A DNA stretch of 64,000 nt from JAGTVB01 sp049282355 (GCA_049282355.1 JBAPTW010000108.1:76342-140341); one strand, 5' to 3'; shown: positions 17,994 to 26,009, numbered from the stretch's first letter. Notes: a model not told the origin generated them from the letters alone. Numbers and translations: made by a program.

Positions 17994-18686
17994 TCACTTG
18001 TGATTGGAAAACCGGTAACCGGCACCGCGCACGGTCTGCAGTAAATTCTGGTGACCAGAGGGCGCCAGTAGCTTCCTCAGGCGGCGCATGTAGACGTCCA
18101 CAGTACGCTCTTCAATATAAACATTCGTGCCCCAGACCCGATCCAAAAGTTGTCCGCGGGTGTAGACGCGTTCCTGATGAGTCAGAAAAAAATGCAGCAG
18201 CCGAAACTCAGTGGGACCCAGCTCTAATAGCTGACCATGGATGCTCACGCGGTGGCTCGCCGGATCGAGCCGCAGTCCGGCAAGCTCGATGACGGCCTCC
18301 CCTTTGTGGGGAGCAACGCGACGCAGTACCGCCTTAATGCGCGCCACCAGTTCGCGGGTCGAGAATGGCTTACTGATGTAATCATCGGCACCGCTTTCCA
18401 ATCCCCGGACTTTGTCGTCTTCCTCGCCCCGAGCGGTCAACATGATGATAGGAATGTCTCGCGTGGTGCTATCGCGCTTGAGCTGACGCGCGAAATCAAT
18501 CCCACTCAAACCCGGCAGCATCCAATCCAGCAAAATGAGCGCTGGCGGGTGATCCGCAATACGATGCCGCGCATGCTCGGCATCGATCGCCTCCGCCACC
18601 TGGTAATCAGACTGCTCGAGCAGAAAGCGCGCCATTTCCCGCACGCTGGCATCGTCTTCAATGATCAGAATGGTATTTTCGCCCAT
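17994..18686 (-). CDS. phoB: Phosphate regulon response regulator PhoB
   Basis: An OmpR/PhoB-type transcription factor of 230 residues. The receiver domain has the acidic pair EDD, phospho-acceptor Asp54 in LLDWMLPG, and Lys in SKPF. The winged-helix output domain contains ELGPTEFRLLHFFL and RTVDVYMRRLRKLL. ATG 18686 is chosen; a GTG lies 4 codons upstream. No phoR follows: the next gene is the PhnZ-like oxygenase. The upstream region holds a PHO box and a -10 element, implying autoregulation. It is separated by about 18 kb from pstSCAB-phoU. Confidence 0.93.
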   Translation of the reverse strand: MGENTILIIEDDASVREMARFLLEQSDYQVAEAIDAEHARHRIADHPPALILLDWMLPGLSGIDFARQLKRDSTTRDIPIIMLTARGEEDDKVRGLESGADDYISKPFSTRELVARIKAVLRRVAPHKGEAVIELAGLRLDPASHRVSIHGQLLELGPTEFRLLHFFLTHQERVYTRGQLLDRVWGTNVYIEERTVDVYMRRLRKLLAPSGHQNLLQTVRGAGYRFSNHK

Positions 18687-18742
18687 GCTATTGGCCACAG
18701 CTTACGATATCGGCTGGAACGATTGCTTTAATCATTTGCACT

Positions 18743-18775
18743 GTATAACCGCAAAGTATTACAAACACGTGACAG
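18743..18775 (-). promoter_or_regulatory. PHO box and -10 of phoB
   Basis: On the minus strand, CTGTCAC (18769-18775) and TTGTAAT (18758-18764) are 11 bp apart. They are followed after 9 bases by the -10-like TTATAC (18743-18748). Spacing and layout fit a PhoB-activated promoter lacking a -35. Confidence 0.75.
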
Positions 18776-18903
18776 TGAAACGGCTGCTTCGGCTTATCCG
18801 ACCATCACGAAGCCGCGGTCCATAGCCTCCCTTCCATACTCCCTCTATAATCGGTCTCTACAGATAATACCGCAGTTCCATTGTTTCAAGCTGGGAGAAG
18901 ACG

Positions 18904-19203
18904 ATGGCTCTTAGTGACTTGCTCAAGGGAGAGACGAGTAAAGGCGTTGCCATTGGTGTCGCCGCGGCGGTGCTGGCACCTTTTGTTGTGCCGGCTTTGA
19001 CGAAGACCGCTCGTCCGCTGGCTCGGACGTTGATCAAGACGGGCATCATTTTCTACCACAAAGGCCGCGAAACCCTGGCAGAGGCAACAGAGTCTTTCGA
19101 TGATCTGATGGCGGAGGTTCGCGCCGAGCTTTCCCAGGAGCAACGCCCCCAAGAAAAAGCCGCACAGCAAATGGCCGCTACCGAGGATGAGAAACCAATA
19201 TAG
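18904..19203 (+). CDS. DUF5132-like small membrane-associated protein
   Basis: A 99-residue protein with a hydrophobic stretch (GVAIGVAAAVLAPFVVPALT, about 14-33), then an amphipathic basic region and a charged tail. It resembles DUF5132 proteins. It is clearly related to the gene at 20399-20734: both have APxxxPxxxK...RPLA, then a helix ending in (D/G)DL(M/V)AE(V/A)R. DUF5132 genes commonly neighbour HMA_2 and P-type ATPase genes, as here. Its function is unknown; an ATPase accessory subunit is my inference. Confidence 0.7.
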   Translation: MALSDLLKGETSKGVAIGVAAAVLAPFVVPALTKTARPLARTLIKTGIIFYHKGRETLAEATESFDDLMAEVRAELSQEQRPQEKAAQQMAATEDEKPI

Positions 19204-19313
19204 CGGAAACTCTGTTGATCCCTACTACAAACGAGGTCTCACCTTTATCAGACCACTCACTAACAAGCACATACCCTGCCACATAAAAAAGAGGCACCGA
19301 AAAAATCACCTAA

Positions 19314-19623
19314 AGAAGCTGTTTTAGAAGTGTCGCGAGCGCCGCGGTCGCAAGGCGCGCAGCGACGAGACGTACTAAGAACATCGTAAGTAGTAATGCC
19401 ACGTGGTCCCCGGAGTGGGCTTGTTGGAACCGTGTGCCGCCAGGACGGTGGCACCCGAGCTTACAGGGACGTATTCACGGCGTGTCCCGACAAGCCTATC
19501 CGGGACCACTCCCCTCAAGGGTGATTTTACTAACGAAGGTGTTAGTAGCACATAGATGGGCGAGAAGCGAGCACCACCCACCGCCGCCATCGGGAGGCGC
19601 AGCAGGTTTTAAAAATCCTCTGA
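19314..19623 (+). repeat. MITE family A copy carrying a nested inverted-repeat element
   Basis: The left end AGAAGCTGTTTTAGAAGTG continues into TCGCGAGCGCCGCGG. The right end is GGCGCAGCAGGTTTTAAAAA and a decayed terminus. The 310-bp length, against about 145 bp for the intact copy, is explained mainly by the inverted-repeat element nested at 19403-19509. Confidence 0.7.
19403..19509 (+). repeat. Inverted-repeat element, family B (constant core, variable arms)
   Basis: The arms GTGGTCCCCGGAGTGGGC..TTGTTGG and CCGACAAGCC..GGGACCAC are complementary with a few mismatches. They enclose a core of about 59 bases that begins AACCGTGTGCCGCC, contains a short hairpin and CAGGGACGTATTCACGGCGT. The same core occurs at 52040-52098 between completely different arms. 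Confidence 0.8.
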
Positions 19624-19648
19624 GTCAACGAATCCCCGTGCTCAGCGA

Positions 19649-20131
19649 TTAAGAGGCAAACATGCGGGATTGTTGAGGAACTGCGAATGTCCCCAGCGCA
19701 TACCAAAGCAATGTCGACGCCGGAGCGGAAATATTGCCTTTCGCAAACTGTGGGATGCTAAAGCCCACCGTCAAGAGGAAGAGGGCACCCCAAAAGTCGA
19801 GTCGGCCCTCGGAATGTGCGCGGATTCGGTCATCAAGCACTTGTAATCCGTCGGCAAGCCTGGCTGACAGGGGTACGACTTCATCGCGCTGCGGAGCCAC
19901 GCGAAACAGTGCCCGCTGCTCTGCGAATTCACTGATTCGCTCGGGGGAAACAGCCTGGTGGCGGAGAAGAAGACTTGCGGTCAATGCGTTGGCTTTCACG
20001 CCTTCGACGCCTGGCAAGGCACCGAAGGCGTTCGCAAGCGAAGCGAAATAGCCGGTATCGTGGCGTTTTTCCGGGATGCGTATCCGTAGCCTATCCGGAA
20101 GCATATGAGCAATGTGGGCCGACGGGATCAT
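19649..20131 (-). CDS. HMA_2-domain protein
   Basis: A 160-residue protein. Residues about 5-75 form an HMA_2 (heavy-metal-associated-like, cysteine-free) domain with the hallmark HMLPDRLRIRIPE...LPGVEGVKANALTASLLLRH. A linker and a C-terminal hydrophobic pair (WGALFLLTVGFSIPQFA, then TLLWYALGTFAV) follow. It is probably a membrane-anchored accessory of the P-type ATPase cluster; binding to metal is doubtful without a CxxC. It lies between two MITE copies. Confidence 0.75.
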   Translation of the reverse strand: MIPSAHIAHMLPDRLRIRIPEKRHDTGYFASLANAFGALPGVEGVKANALTASLLLRHQAVSPERISEFAEQRALFRVAPQRDEVVPLSARLADGLQVLDDRIRAHSEGRLDFWGALFLLTVGFSIPQFAKGNISAPASTLLWYALGTFAVPQQSRMFAS

Positions 20132-20178
20132 TTTGCAGACAGTGGAGCAACTAAGTTTATCGAAATCGGCGAGAGCGT

Positions 20179-20323
20179 AGAAGCTGTTTTAAAAACTGCT
20201 GCGCTTGTCATAACCGCATTGCGCGGCGGCTCGAAATCCTCATGTACTCCCGTGTACACTCCGGTTCCTCGCCGCCGTGCGCCTTGCTCTGCCGGCGCTC
20301 GCGACATTTCTAAAACAGCTTCT
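20179..20323 (+). repeat. Intact MITE, family A reference copy (145 bp)
   Basis: Perfect 13-bp terminal inverted repeats AGAAGCTGTTTTA and TAAAACAGCTTCT bound a 145-bp element without an ORF of its own. The left flank supplies TA and the right flank TT. Other copies end in GCTTC/TA, so the target is probably TA, as for IS630/Tc1-mariner-type transposition. No transposase for it is present in the window. Confidence 0.85.
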
Positions 20324-20398
20324 TAGCACGCATTTTCGATTCATGCCCCATCGACCGCGGATCCCCGGCCCCTACTTCCGGTGAGATTTGGGTGAAGC

Positions 20399-20734
20399 CT
20401 AAGCCATCTTCTCCTTGCCGCTCCCGCTGCTGCTCGATGGCGCCTTGCGCTCCTTCGAGCCAGAAGCCCCCTCACCAGCAACGGCGCCTGCTGCGACAGC
20501 ACCATGCTCCGACCTCGCTTCGGCAACGAGATCGCCAAGCTGCTCCGTACTCGCGGCGGCATACTCTTTAACTTTGTCTTGAACGGTCAAGTAACCCTTG
20601 ATCGCACCCTTTGCCAACGGACGTAGCCCCTTTCCCACCACCGGTAACAACACGGGCGCAAGAAACAGCACACCTGCCGCCACCAAGGCGTTCGGCGAAA
20701 CAGCCTCTACGACGTCTTCTAACCAGTTAAACAT
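20399..20734 (-). CDS. DUF5132-like small membrane-associated protein (second copy)
   Basis: A 111-residue paralogue of the gene at 18904, on the opposite strand. The hydrophobic stretch (ALVAAGVLFLAPVLLPVVG, about 16-34) is followed by RPLAKGAIKGYLTVQDKVKE and QLGDLVAEARSEH. The tail is Ser/Gly/Lys-rich and low in complexity. The ATG is preceded by AGGAGGGG. It may be co-transcribed with the HMA_2 gene downstream and with the PHO-box HMA_2 gene upstream. Confidence 0.7.
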   Translation of the reverse strand: MFNWLEDVVEAVSPNALVAAGVLFLAPVLLPVVGKGLRPLAKGAIKGYLTVQDKVKEYAAASTEQLGDLVAEARSEHGAVAAGAVAGEGASGSKERKAPSSSSGSGKEKMA

Positions 20735-21180
20735 CCTCTACCCCTCCTACATCTTTAGGGTGACATTTCAGATGTATTGTTCACGGAAAATTAGATTAAC
20801 ATATCAAACCTATTTTACAAATAAATGACACGTGCTTTAATTTAGGCCTACTTTACTCCGGCGCAGGTTGTCGAGTGTCCGGTAAAGCCGAATCTCATAT
20901 CAGCTCCTGGCAACCCGGCGGGGTCTGACATTGATTGGTCTTTATTATAATTACTCGATGCCACAGCTAAATGCTATTGGGACTTACCCCAAGCGGTGCC
21001 GCAACCTAAAGCGAGTAAGCACGTGGATCGCCTATTCCGACGTCCCCTATTGGTGATCCTGGGCGCCGCACGCGCCTCGATCCAAGGCGGCCTTCACCGC
21101 CGCATTTCTCTATTGAACAAAATTCGTCGATTAGTTGGCAGCGCTCCCGAATGACGGCATAAATGCTACGCAAGCCATGC
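20735..21180. other. Spacer with no supported gene
   Basis: An AT-rich stretch at 20770-20850 is followed by GC-richer DNA. A 43-codon open frame (GTG 21023 to TGA 21154) has no recognisable product. This may be decayed coding DNA of the HMA_2 neighbourhood. Confidence 0.4.
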
Positions 21181-21336
21181 ATGCCATACCCAACAGTCGT
21201 CCTCATCCATAGCGCCGTCCCGGGCCGGGTGCGGTCTCAAGTGTCCGGCCTTTACCGGGCAGAACTGGCTTGTAAGGCGCGCCTTGAAACTCGCCTGGGC
21301 GCCTTTGCCGGCATCCACCGCGCCGCTCCGACCTAG
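21181..21336 (+). pseudogene. Truncated HMA_2-domain gene fragment
   Basis: A 51-codon frame starting ATG 21181 encodes VVLIHSAVPGRVRSQVSGL and continues through LGAFAGIHRA to a TAG. This is the first half of an HMA_2 domain; compare HTVVPGRARLKIAGL in the ATPase at 26-29 kb. It stops exactly where the second beta strand (xNPLTGxVLV) should begin. Its end overlaps the opposing HMA_2 gene by 4 bases. It looks like a gene cut off by a rearrangement. Confidence 0.6.
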
Positions 21337-21707
21337 AGAATGGCGCCGACCAACGCAACGGCAGAGCGCTCCACCACACGCTCGACCAGGGCGCCCATCA
21401 CGGCCTTGCTCACTGCCTTTCCCACACCCGCTGCCGTTTTTTCGCGAGAACGGATCTGTGAGTGGAGATCGACACCCGATCCGATGTAGCCGCCTCGCTT
21501 TAACAAATCCAGCACCCGATAAGCGCTTGTAGCCGACTCGTCATAGCGCACCAGCACGCTGCCAGTGAGAGGATTCACTTCGCAGCTTGCAATGCCTTCC
21601 TCGGCGCTCAACAGCTGCGTTACCACCTCAGCGCTATTCGCATTGCCCTTGAGTAACAAGCACTTTACACGCAATCGCCCGGGGACGTGATGAACGTATT
21701 GAGGCAT
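21333..21707 (-). CDS. HMA_2-domain protein under a PHO box
   Basis: A 124-residue protein. The HMA_2 domain (about 1-75) has HHVPGRLRVKCLLLKGN and NPLTGSVLVRYDE. A Lys/Ala/Val-rich amphipathic C-terminus follows (about 90-124). No CxxC is present. A textbook PHO box lies 48 bases upstream, so expression should rise in phosphate starvation. That ties this poorly understood family to phosphate. Relatives in the window lie at 19649, 21181 and the N-terminus of the ATPase. Confidence 0.78.
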   Translation of the reverse strand: MPQYVHHVPGRLRVKCLLLKGNANSAEVVTQLLSAEEGIASCEVNPLTGSVLVRYDESATSAYRVLDLLKRGGYIGSGVDLHSQIRSREKTAAGVGKAVSKAVMGALVERVVERSAVALVGAIL

Positions 21708-21754
21708 GTCGCTTCCCTCGTCTCATTTACTCCTAAAACTATTAGCATTCAAAC

Positions 21755-21772
21755 ATGACAGCTTGATGACAG
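21755..21772 (-). promoter_or_regulatory. PHO box upstream of the HMA_2 gene
   Basis: On the minus strand, two perfect CTGTCAT half sites (complements at 21766-21772 and 21755-21761) are separated by CAAG, an exact 11-bp period. This is the closest match to the E. coli PHO-box consensus in the window. Confidence 0.85.
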
Positions 21773-21810
21773 AATTATTTCCAAATGATGATCATCGAGA
21801 TCAGCAACAG

Positions 21811-21846
21811 GCGAGAGACTGGGTGCAGTTTTTTAAACAGTTTCTA
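21811..21846 (+). repeat. MITE family A right-end fragment forming a stop codon
   Basis: GGTGCAGTTTTTTAAACAG followed by TTTCTAA matches the family right end. The terminal TA plus G, read on the minus strand, is the TAG stop of the GGDEF/EAL gene. Confidence 0.65.
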
Positions 21847-24777
21847 ATGGATTACGTTCGATGGCAAACCTTGCGGTGCGCTTGGGGGACCTAAGACGAC
21901 TCCCTGTGCATAGTCCACACCCATTTTTTTGAGCTCTTTCAAAATTGCATTCGTTTCAACCGATTCGGCAATCGTTTGCATGCCGAGCGCGTGACCGACG
22001 TCGTTGATCGCCTCTACGATGGAACGGCTAATCGGGTCGGTGGCCATGTCTCGAATCAGGCGACCACGGATTTTGAGGTAATCGACGGGGAGTTTCTTGA
22101 GATGATAAAAAGATGACGGTCCACTGCCAAACTGATCCAAAGCGAACGCGCAGCCATTGCTTTTCAGATCGAGCATAAACTTAATGGCCTGGGTTAAGTT
22201 GCGCACAGCACTGGTCTCGGTGATTTCAAAGCACACTTGGCTCGGCAAGAGAGAAGACTCGGAAAATTGCGTGCGAACGAAAGCGGGTATCGATTCGTCA
22301 CTCAGTGAGCTAGCCGAGAGATTGATGGTAATACCGAGATTGGGATACGCAGCAAGCTGTTCTCCCCAATAGCGAAAGGCGTTTTCAATGACCCACCGAT
22401 CGATACTCACCATAAGCCCGTAACGTTCGGCAATGGGAATAAAGGCTCTTGGTAATAATAGATGATCTTCGGTGTCTACCAGACGCAGCAGTAATTCCCG
22501 CAACACAGGGCCAGTCGAAGCGGAAGCGAGGGCGACGATCGGTTGCTGATAGAGAAGCAGCTGATCGCGCTGCAGCGCCTGGCGAAGGTGCGCAATGCGC
22601 GAGAATTCCCCGTGCTTTCTCAGGCCTTCGCCGCCGCGCGGATGGTAAATGTGCACCCGTGCACGGCCCAAATCCTTGGCAGTATAGCAGGCGATGTCCG
22701 CCTGCGTTAGCAGATGCGCCGTGCTCTGCGAGTCCGCCGTAATGGGCACCAAACCGATACTGACGCCAATGGCAAACCGGTTCTCCTCCCAAACAAAACG
22801 AAAATCCTTGATGGCGCCGACCAACCCCTCGGCAATGCGCAGCGCATTGTCGAGCGGGCAGTTCTCTATCAGCAGGCTGAACTCGTCGCCGCCCAGTCGC
22901 GCCAAGGTGTCACGACCCCGAATCTTACTCATCATTAACGTCGTCACATCTTTCAACAGCTTATCGCCTGCCCCATGACCGACGCTGTCATTGACCACCT
23001 TGAAGTTGTCGAGATCGAGGTAGCATAGGGAGTGGTGGCCTCCGTGGGCCTTGACACTTGCGAGCGCACGCTCGAGGCGACGTTCGAATTCGGCACGATT
23101 TACCAATCCGGTGAGCGCGTCGTGGGTCGCTTCGTGTACCAGCTGGTGTTTTGCACGGCGCGTCTGCGTCACATCATGAAATACCAGCACGGCGCCGATG
23201 ATCTCCCCGTCGCGAGTGCGAATGGGCGCAGCCGAATCTTCGATGGCGTATTCCTTGCCATTACGGCTGATGAGCAGGCTGCCTTCCGCCAAACCGGTAA
23301 TGCGACGCTCCTTGAGGCAATCGTGCACCGGATTCGCCACAAAGGCGTGCGTCTGCTCATCAACAACTTGAAAAATTGTCTCCAAGGATTGACCTCGAGC
23401 CATCTCTGTGGCCCACTCGGTCAAGCTTTCAGCGACGGGATTCAAATACTCCACCGTGCCAGCGGCATTTGTCGTGATCACCCCATCGGCGATGCAATGT
23501 AACGTAATCTCGGCGCGTTCCTTCTCCTGATACAGAAGCTCCTCGGCCCGCTTACGATCGCTGATATCCTGAACGATAGCGATGAAGTTCCTGGGCTCGC
23601 CTTCAGCGCTGCGAACCATGGAAACTGTCAAGCAGGCCCATACGGTTGAGCCGTCCTTGCGCAGATATCGCTTCGCTATCGAGTAGGTGTCGATCTCTCC
23701 AGCCAACGCACGCTGGAAGTACTCTAAGCTGGCGACCCGATCATCACTGTAGGTGACGCGATGGAAATCGAGCCTCAGCAGCTCTTCACGGGCATAACCC
23801 AGGATGTCGCACAATTTGTCGTTGACTTGCAGCCATTGACCCTCTGTGCTCACGTGGCCCATACCCACGGCCGCCTGCTCGAAAGTCGCCTGAAACAGCT
23901 CCCCGCTCTTGCGCCGCTGCGCCTCGGCCCTTTGGCGCTCATGGATCTCTTGCCATAAGCGATCATTGGCGTAGATGAGCTCGCCGGTACGCTCCGTGAC
24001 CTTGCGTTCTAGATCTTCGTGCGCATTGCGTAGCTCAGCACTGGTGCGCCGATGGGACTCGGCCTCCTGCGCAAGGCGGCGATTGCTCTCGACCGTCTGC
24101 TGGTGCTCAGCGTGCAGGGTATCGGCAAGCACCTGCTTTTCCAGCGACAGCTCTATCGCACGTGTGATGCTGCTGTTGACATTGCGGCCGAGAAAATACA
24201 GCGCGGCGGTAAAAACCAAAATCAATGCCCCCATGGCAACGGGCATGGCCTTGGCTTGAAAGAAAAACCCACCGGCAAGGGGCAATAACGCCGGCAGCAA
24301 GAAACCGAGATATGCTGGGAGGAAACTGGCATTCACGGCGATCGCGCCGATCGCCATCCCTCCCACCACGAAAGCCACGAACAGCTGATAAGGCAGGCTT
24401 GAGTAGTGCACGGTTATTACGGCGAGCGCCCCCCAGGTTGCGCCGCTCAGCACCGCCCCCAGGGTATAACCGCTTCGCCAGCGGCGCGCCGTGGATTCTG
24501 TGGGCGATGCATGGTGATACTTCCACACCATCGGCAACCGAACAAGCACGACGGCGACATTGGTAATGAACCAGGTGATAACTACCGAGCGCGGCAATGC
24601 GTACCACAGTACAGCGGCCGCGATGAGGCCATTGATGATGCTGACTACCGCCCCGATAGGGGCATTGGCGTAGAGCAGCCGGGTCTGTTCGGTATGAACC
24701 GTCCCTTGCGTGGCGCTTCGCTGGGAGTTGGGTTGGCCGGCCAATTCGTTTGGGCGGCCCGGCGACATCGAGTTCAC
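21844..24777 (-). CDS. Membrane-anchored PAS-PAS-GGDEF-EAL protein
   Basis: A 977-residue c-di-GMP signalling protein. The N-terminal third has multiple membrane segments (about 35-215). A coiled coil, two PAS/PAC domains (about 285-410 and 415-535), GGDEF (about 545-705) and EAL (about 720-970) follow. The GGDEF signature LARLGGDEFSLLIENC is intact. The EAL domain looks degraded: ELLLRL replaces EAL, and ALDQFGSG replaces the DDFG(T/S)G metal site, though FEITET is kept. It is probably a cyclase with a sensory or inactive EAL domain. It is the last gene of the ATPase-metK operon, starting 44 bases after metK, and its TAG stop derives from a MITE end. Confidence 0.9.
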   Translation of the reverse strand: MNSMSPGRPNELAGQPNSQRSATQGTVHTEQTRLLYANAPIGAVVSIINGLIAAAVLWYALPRSVVITWFITNVAVVLVRLPMVWKYHHASPTESTARRWRSGYTLGAVLSGATWGALAVITVHYSSLPYQLFVAFVVGGMAIGAIAVNASFLPAYLGFLLPALLPLAGGFFFQAKAMPVAMGALILVFTAALYFLGRNVNSSITRAIELSLEKQVLADTLHAEHQQTVESNRRLAQEAESHRRTSAELRNAHEDLERKVTERTGELIYANDRLWQEIHERQRAEAQRRKSGELFQATFEQAAVGMGHVSTEGQWLQVNDKLCDILGYAREELLRLDFHRVTYSDDRVASLEYFQRALAGEIDTYSIAKRYLRKDGSTVWACLTVSMVRSAEGEPRNFIAIVQDISDRKRAEELLYQEKERAEITLHCIADGVITTNAAGTVEYLNPVAESLTEWATEMARGQSLETIFQVVDEQTHAFVANPVHDCLKERRITGLAEGSLLISRNGKEYAIEDSAAPIRTRDGEIIGAVLVFHDVTQTRRAKHQLVHEATHDALTGLVNRAEFERRLERALASVKAHGGHHSLCYLDLDNFKVVNDSVGHGAGDKLLKDVTTLMMSKIRGRDTLARLGGDEFSLLIENCPLDNALRIAEGLVGAIKDFRFVWEENRFAIGVSIGLVPITADSQSTAHLLTQADIACYTAKDLGRARVHIYHPRGGEGLRKHGEFSRIAHLRQALQRDQLLLYQQPIVALASASTGPVLRELLLRLVDTEDHLLLPRAFIPIAERYGLMVSIDRWVIENAFRYWGEQLAAYPNLGITINLSASSLSDESIPAFVRTQFSESSLLPSQVCFEITETSAVRNLTQAIKFMLDLKSNGCAFALDQFGSGPSSFYHLKKLPVDYLKIRGRLIRDMATDPISRSIVEAINDVGHALGMQTIAESVETNAILKELKKMGVDYAQGVVLGPPSAPQGLPSNVIH

Positions 24778-24821
24778 TTTAACTCAGATTCACGCCATGC
24801 TGATGCGTGCGGTTGCCGTAC

Positions 24822-26009
24822 CTAACGCAGTGACTCGATCTGGTCGGTACACTCCCAGGGCACCGCCATGTCCACTCTCCCCATTTGACCATACGCCGCC
24901 AGCCTCTCGAAAAAATGGCTCTGATGCTGCGCCGAAAGATCGCGTAAGGCAAATGTTTTGATCATCGCCCCCAGGCGGAAATCGAGACAACCCTCGATCC
25001 GCCTCAGCAGATCGTCGTCCGAAAGTTTGCTGGTGCCGAAGGTCTCCACCTGCACGCTCACGGGTCGCGCCAGGCCGATAGTGTAGCTCAACTGCACCTC
25101 ACACTCTTCGGCCAAGCCCGCGGCCACCAGGTTCTTTGCCGCATAGCGAGCGGCGTATGCGCCTATCCGATCTACCCGCAGCGGATCCTTGCCGCTGAGC
25201 GCCGCGCCACTGTGGCGCGAGTATTCGCCGTAGGTATCCACTGCGTTCTTGCGTCCGGTGAGCCCCGAGTGAACCACTGGTCCCCCAATGATGAGGGGAC
25301 CGTCTGGGTTGACAAAAATATGGGTCTGGTTATCGGGCCGCACCGGCTCGTCGGCAAATACCGGGACAACGACCCGCTCGATCAGGTCACCACGCAGTGC
25401 CTTAAGACCCGGCTCATTGGGTCGCGCCTGGCTGGCGATGAGCGTCACGCTGTGAATTCTTGCCGGTTTTCCTTCTCGGTACTCGACTCCGACTTGCGTC
25501 TTGCCGTCGGGGCAGAGATAAGCTAAGCCGTCGCTCGCCCTCACGGCTGCCAGCTGTCGCGCCAATCGGTGGGCAAGCCAGATGGGTAGGGGCAGCAGCG
25601 CCGGACTTTGCCGACAGGCAAAGCCAAACACCGTCGCCTGGTTGCCGACGGTAAAGCGCTCCAGCGCTTCGTCGCTCAACCGCTGCTCATCCCTTAACTG
25701 ATTGGCATCCACGGCAAGCTCCGCCAGGCTGGTCAGAATAGTGCACTCCTTTGCATTAAATTCGCCCTCCTGATAACCGACACTCTGGATGATGCCACGT
25801 GCGATTTCTGGAATATCGAGCTTTGCCTTGGAGGCGAAGCGCGCGGCGATGAATACCATACCCTTGGATACTGCACACTCGGCGCGGATCCTTGAGAAGC
25901 GATCTCGAGCCAGAAACCGATCGACGACGGCATCGCTGATCTGGTCGCACAGTTTGTCTGGATGCCCCGCCGTCACAGACTCGGAGGTAAACAGAAAATC
26001 CCGTTTCAT
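24822..26009 (-). CDS. metK: Divergent S-adenosylmethionine synthetase (MetK-like)
   Basis: A 395-residue methionine adenosyltransferase-like protein. GHPDKLCDQISDAVVD, PDGKTQV (Lys170), LTGRK and SGKD (Lys274) are kept. Two active-site aspartates of E. coli MetK are changed: the GDQG loop (Asp118) reads VGNQAT, giving Asn123, and GDCGLTGRK (Asp238) reads VHSGLTGRK, giving His247. Arg278 replaces the Lys of KVD. The start ATG overlaps the stop of the upstream P-type ATPase (ATGA), so the two are translationally coupled. This suggests a specialised second MetK rather than the housekeeping enzyme. Whether it makes SAM is open. Confidence 0.85.
   Translation of the reverse strand: MKRDFLFTSESVTAGHPDKLCDQISDAVVDRFLARDRFSRIRAECAVSKGMVFIAARFASKAKLDIPEIARGIIQSVGYQEGEFNAKECTILTSLAELAVDANQLRDEQRLSDEALERFTVGNQATVFGFACRQSPALLPLPIWLAHRLARQLAAVRASDGLAYLCPDGKTQVGVEYREGKPARIHSVTLIASQARPNEPGLKALRGDLIERVVVPVFADEPVRPDNQTHIFVNPDGPLIIGGPVVHSGLTGRKNAVDTYGEYSRHSGAALSGKDPLRVDRIGAYAARYAAKNLVAAGLAEECEVQLSYTIGLARPVSVQVETFGTSKLSDDDLLRRIEGCLDFRLGAMIKTFALRDLSAQHQSHFFERLAAYGQMGRVDMAVPWECTDQIESLR

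Noticed and set aside
21023..21154. 43-codon frame from GTG 21023
   Set aside because: The peptide is plausible in composition, but there is no good ribosome-binding site and no recognisable family.
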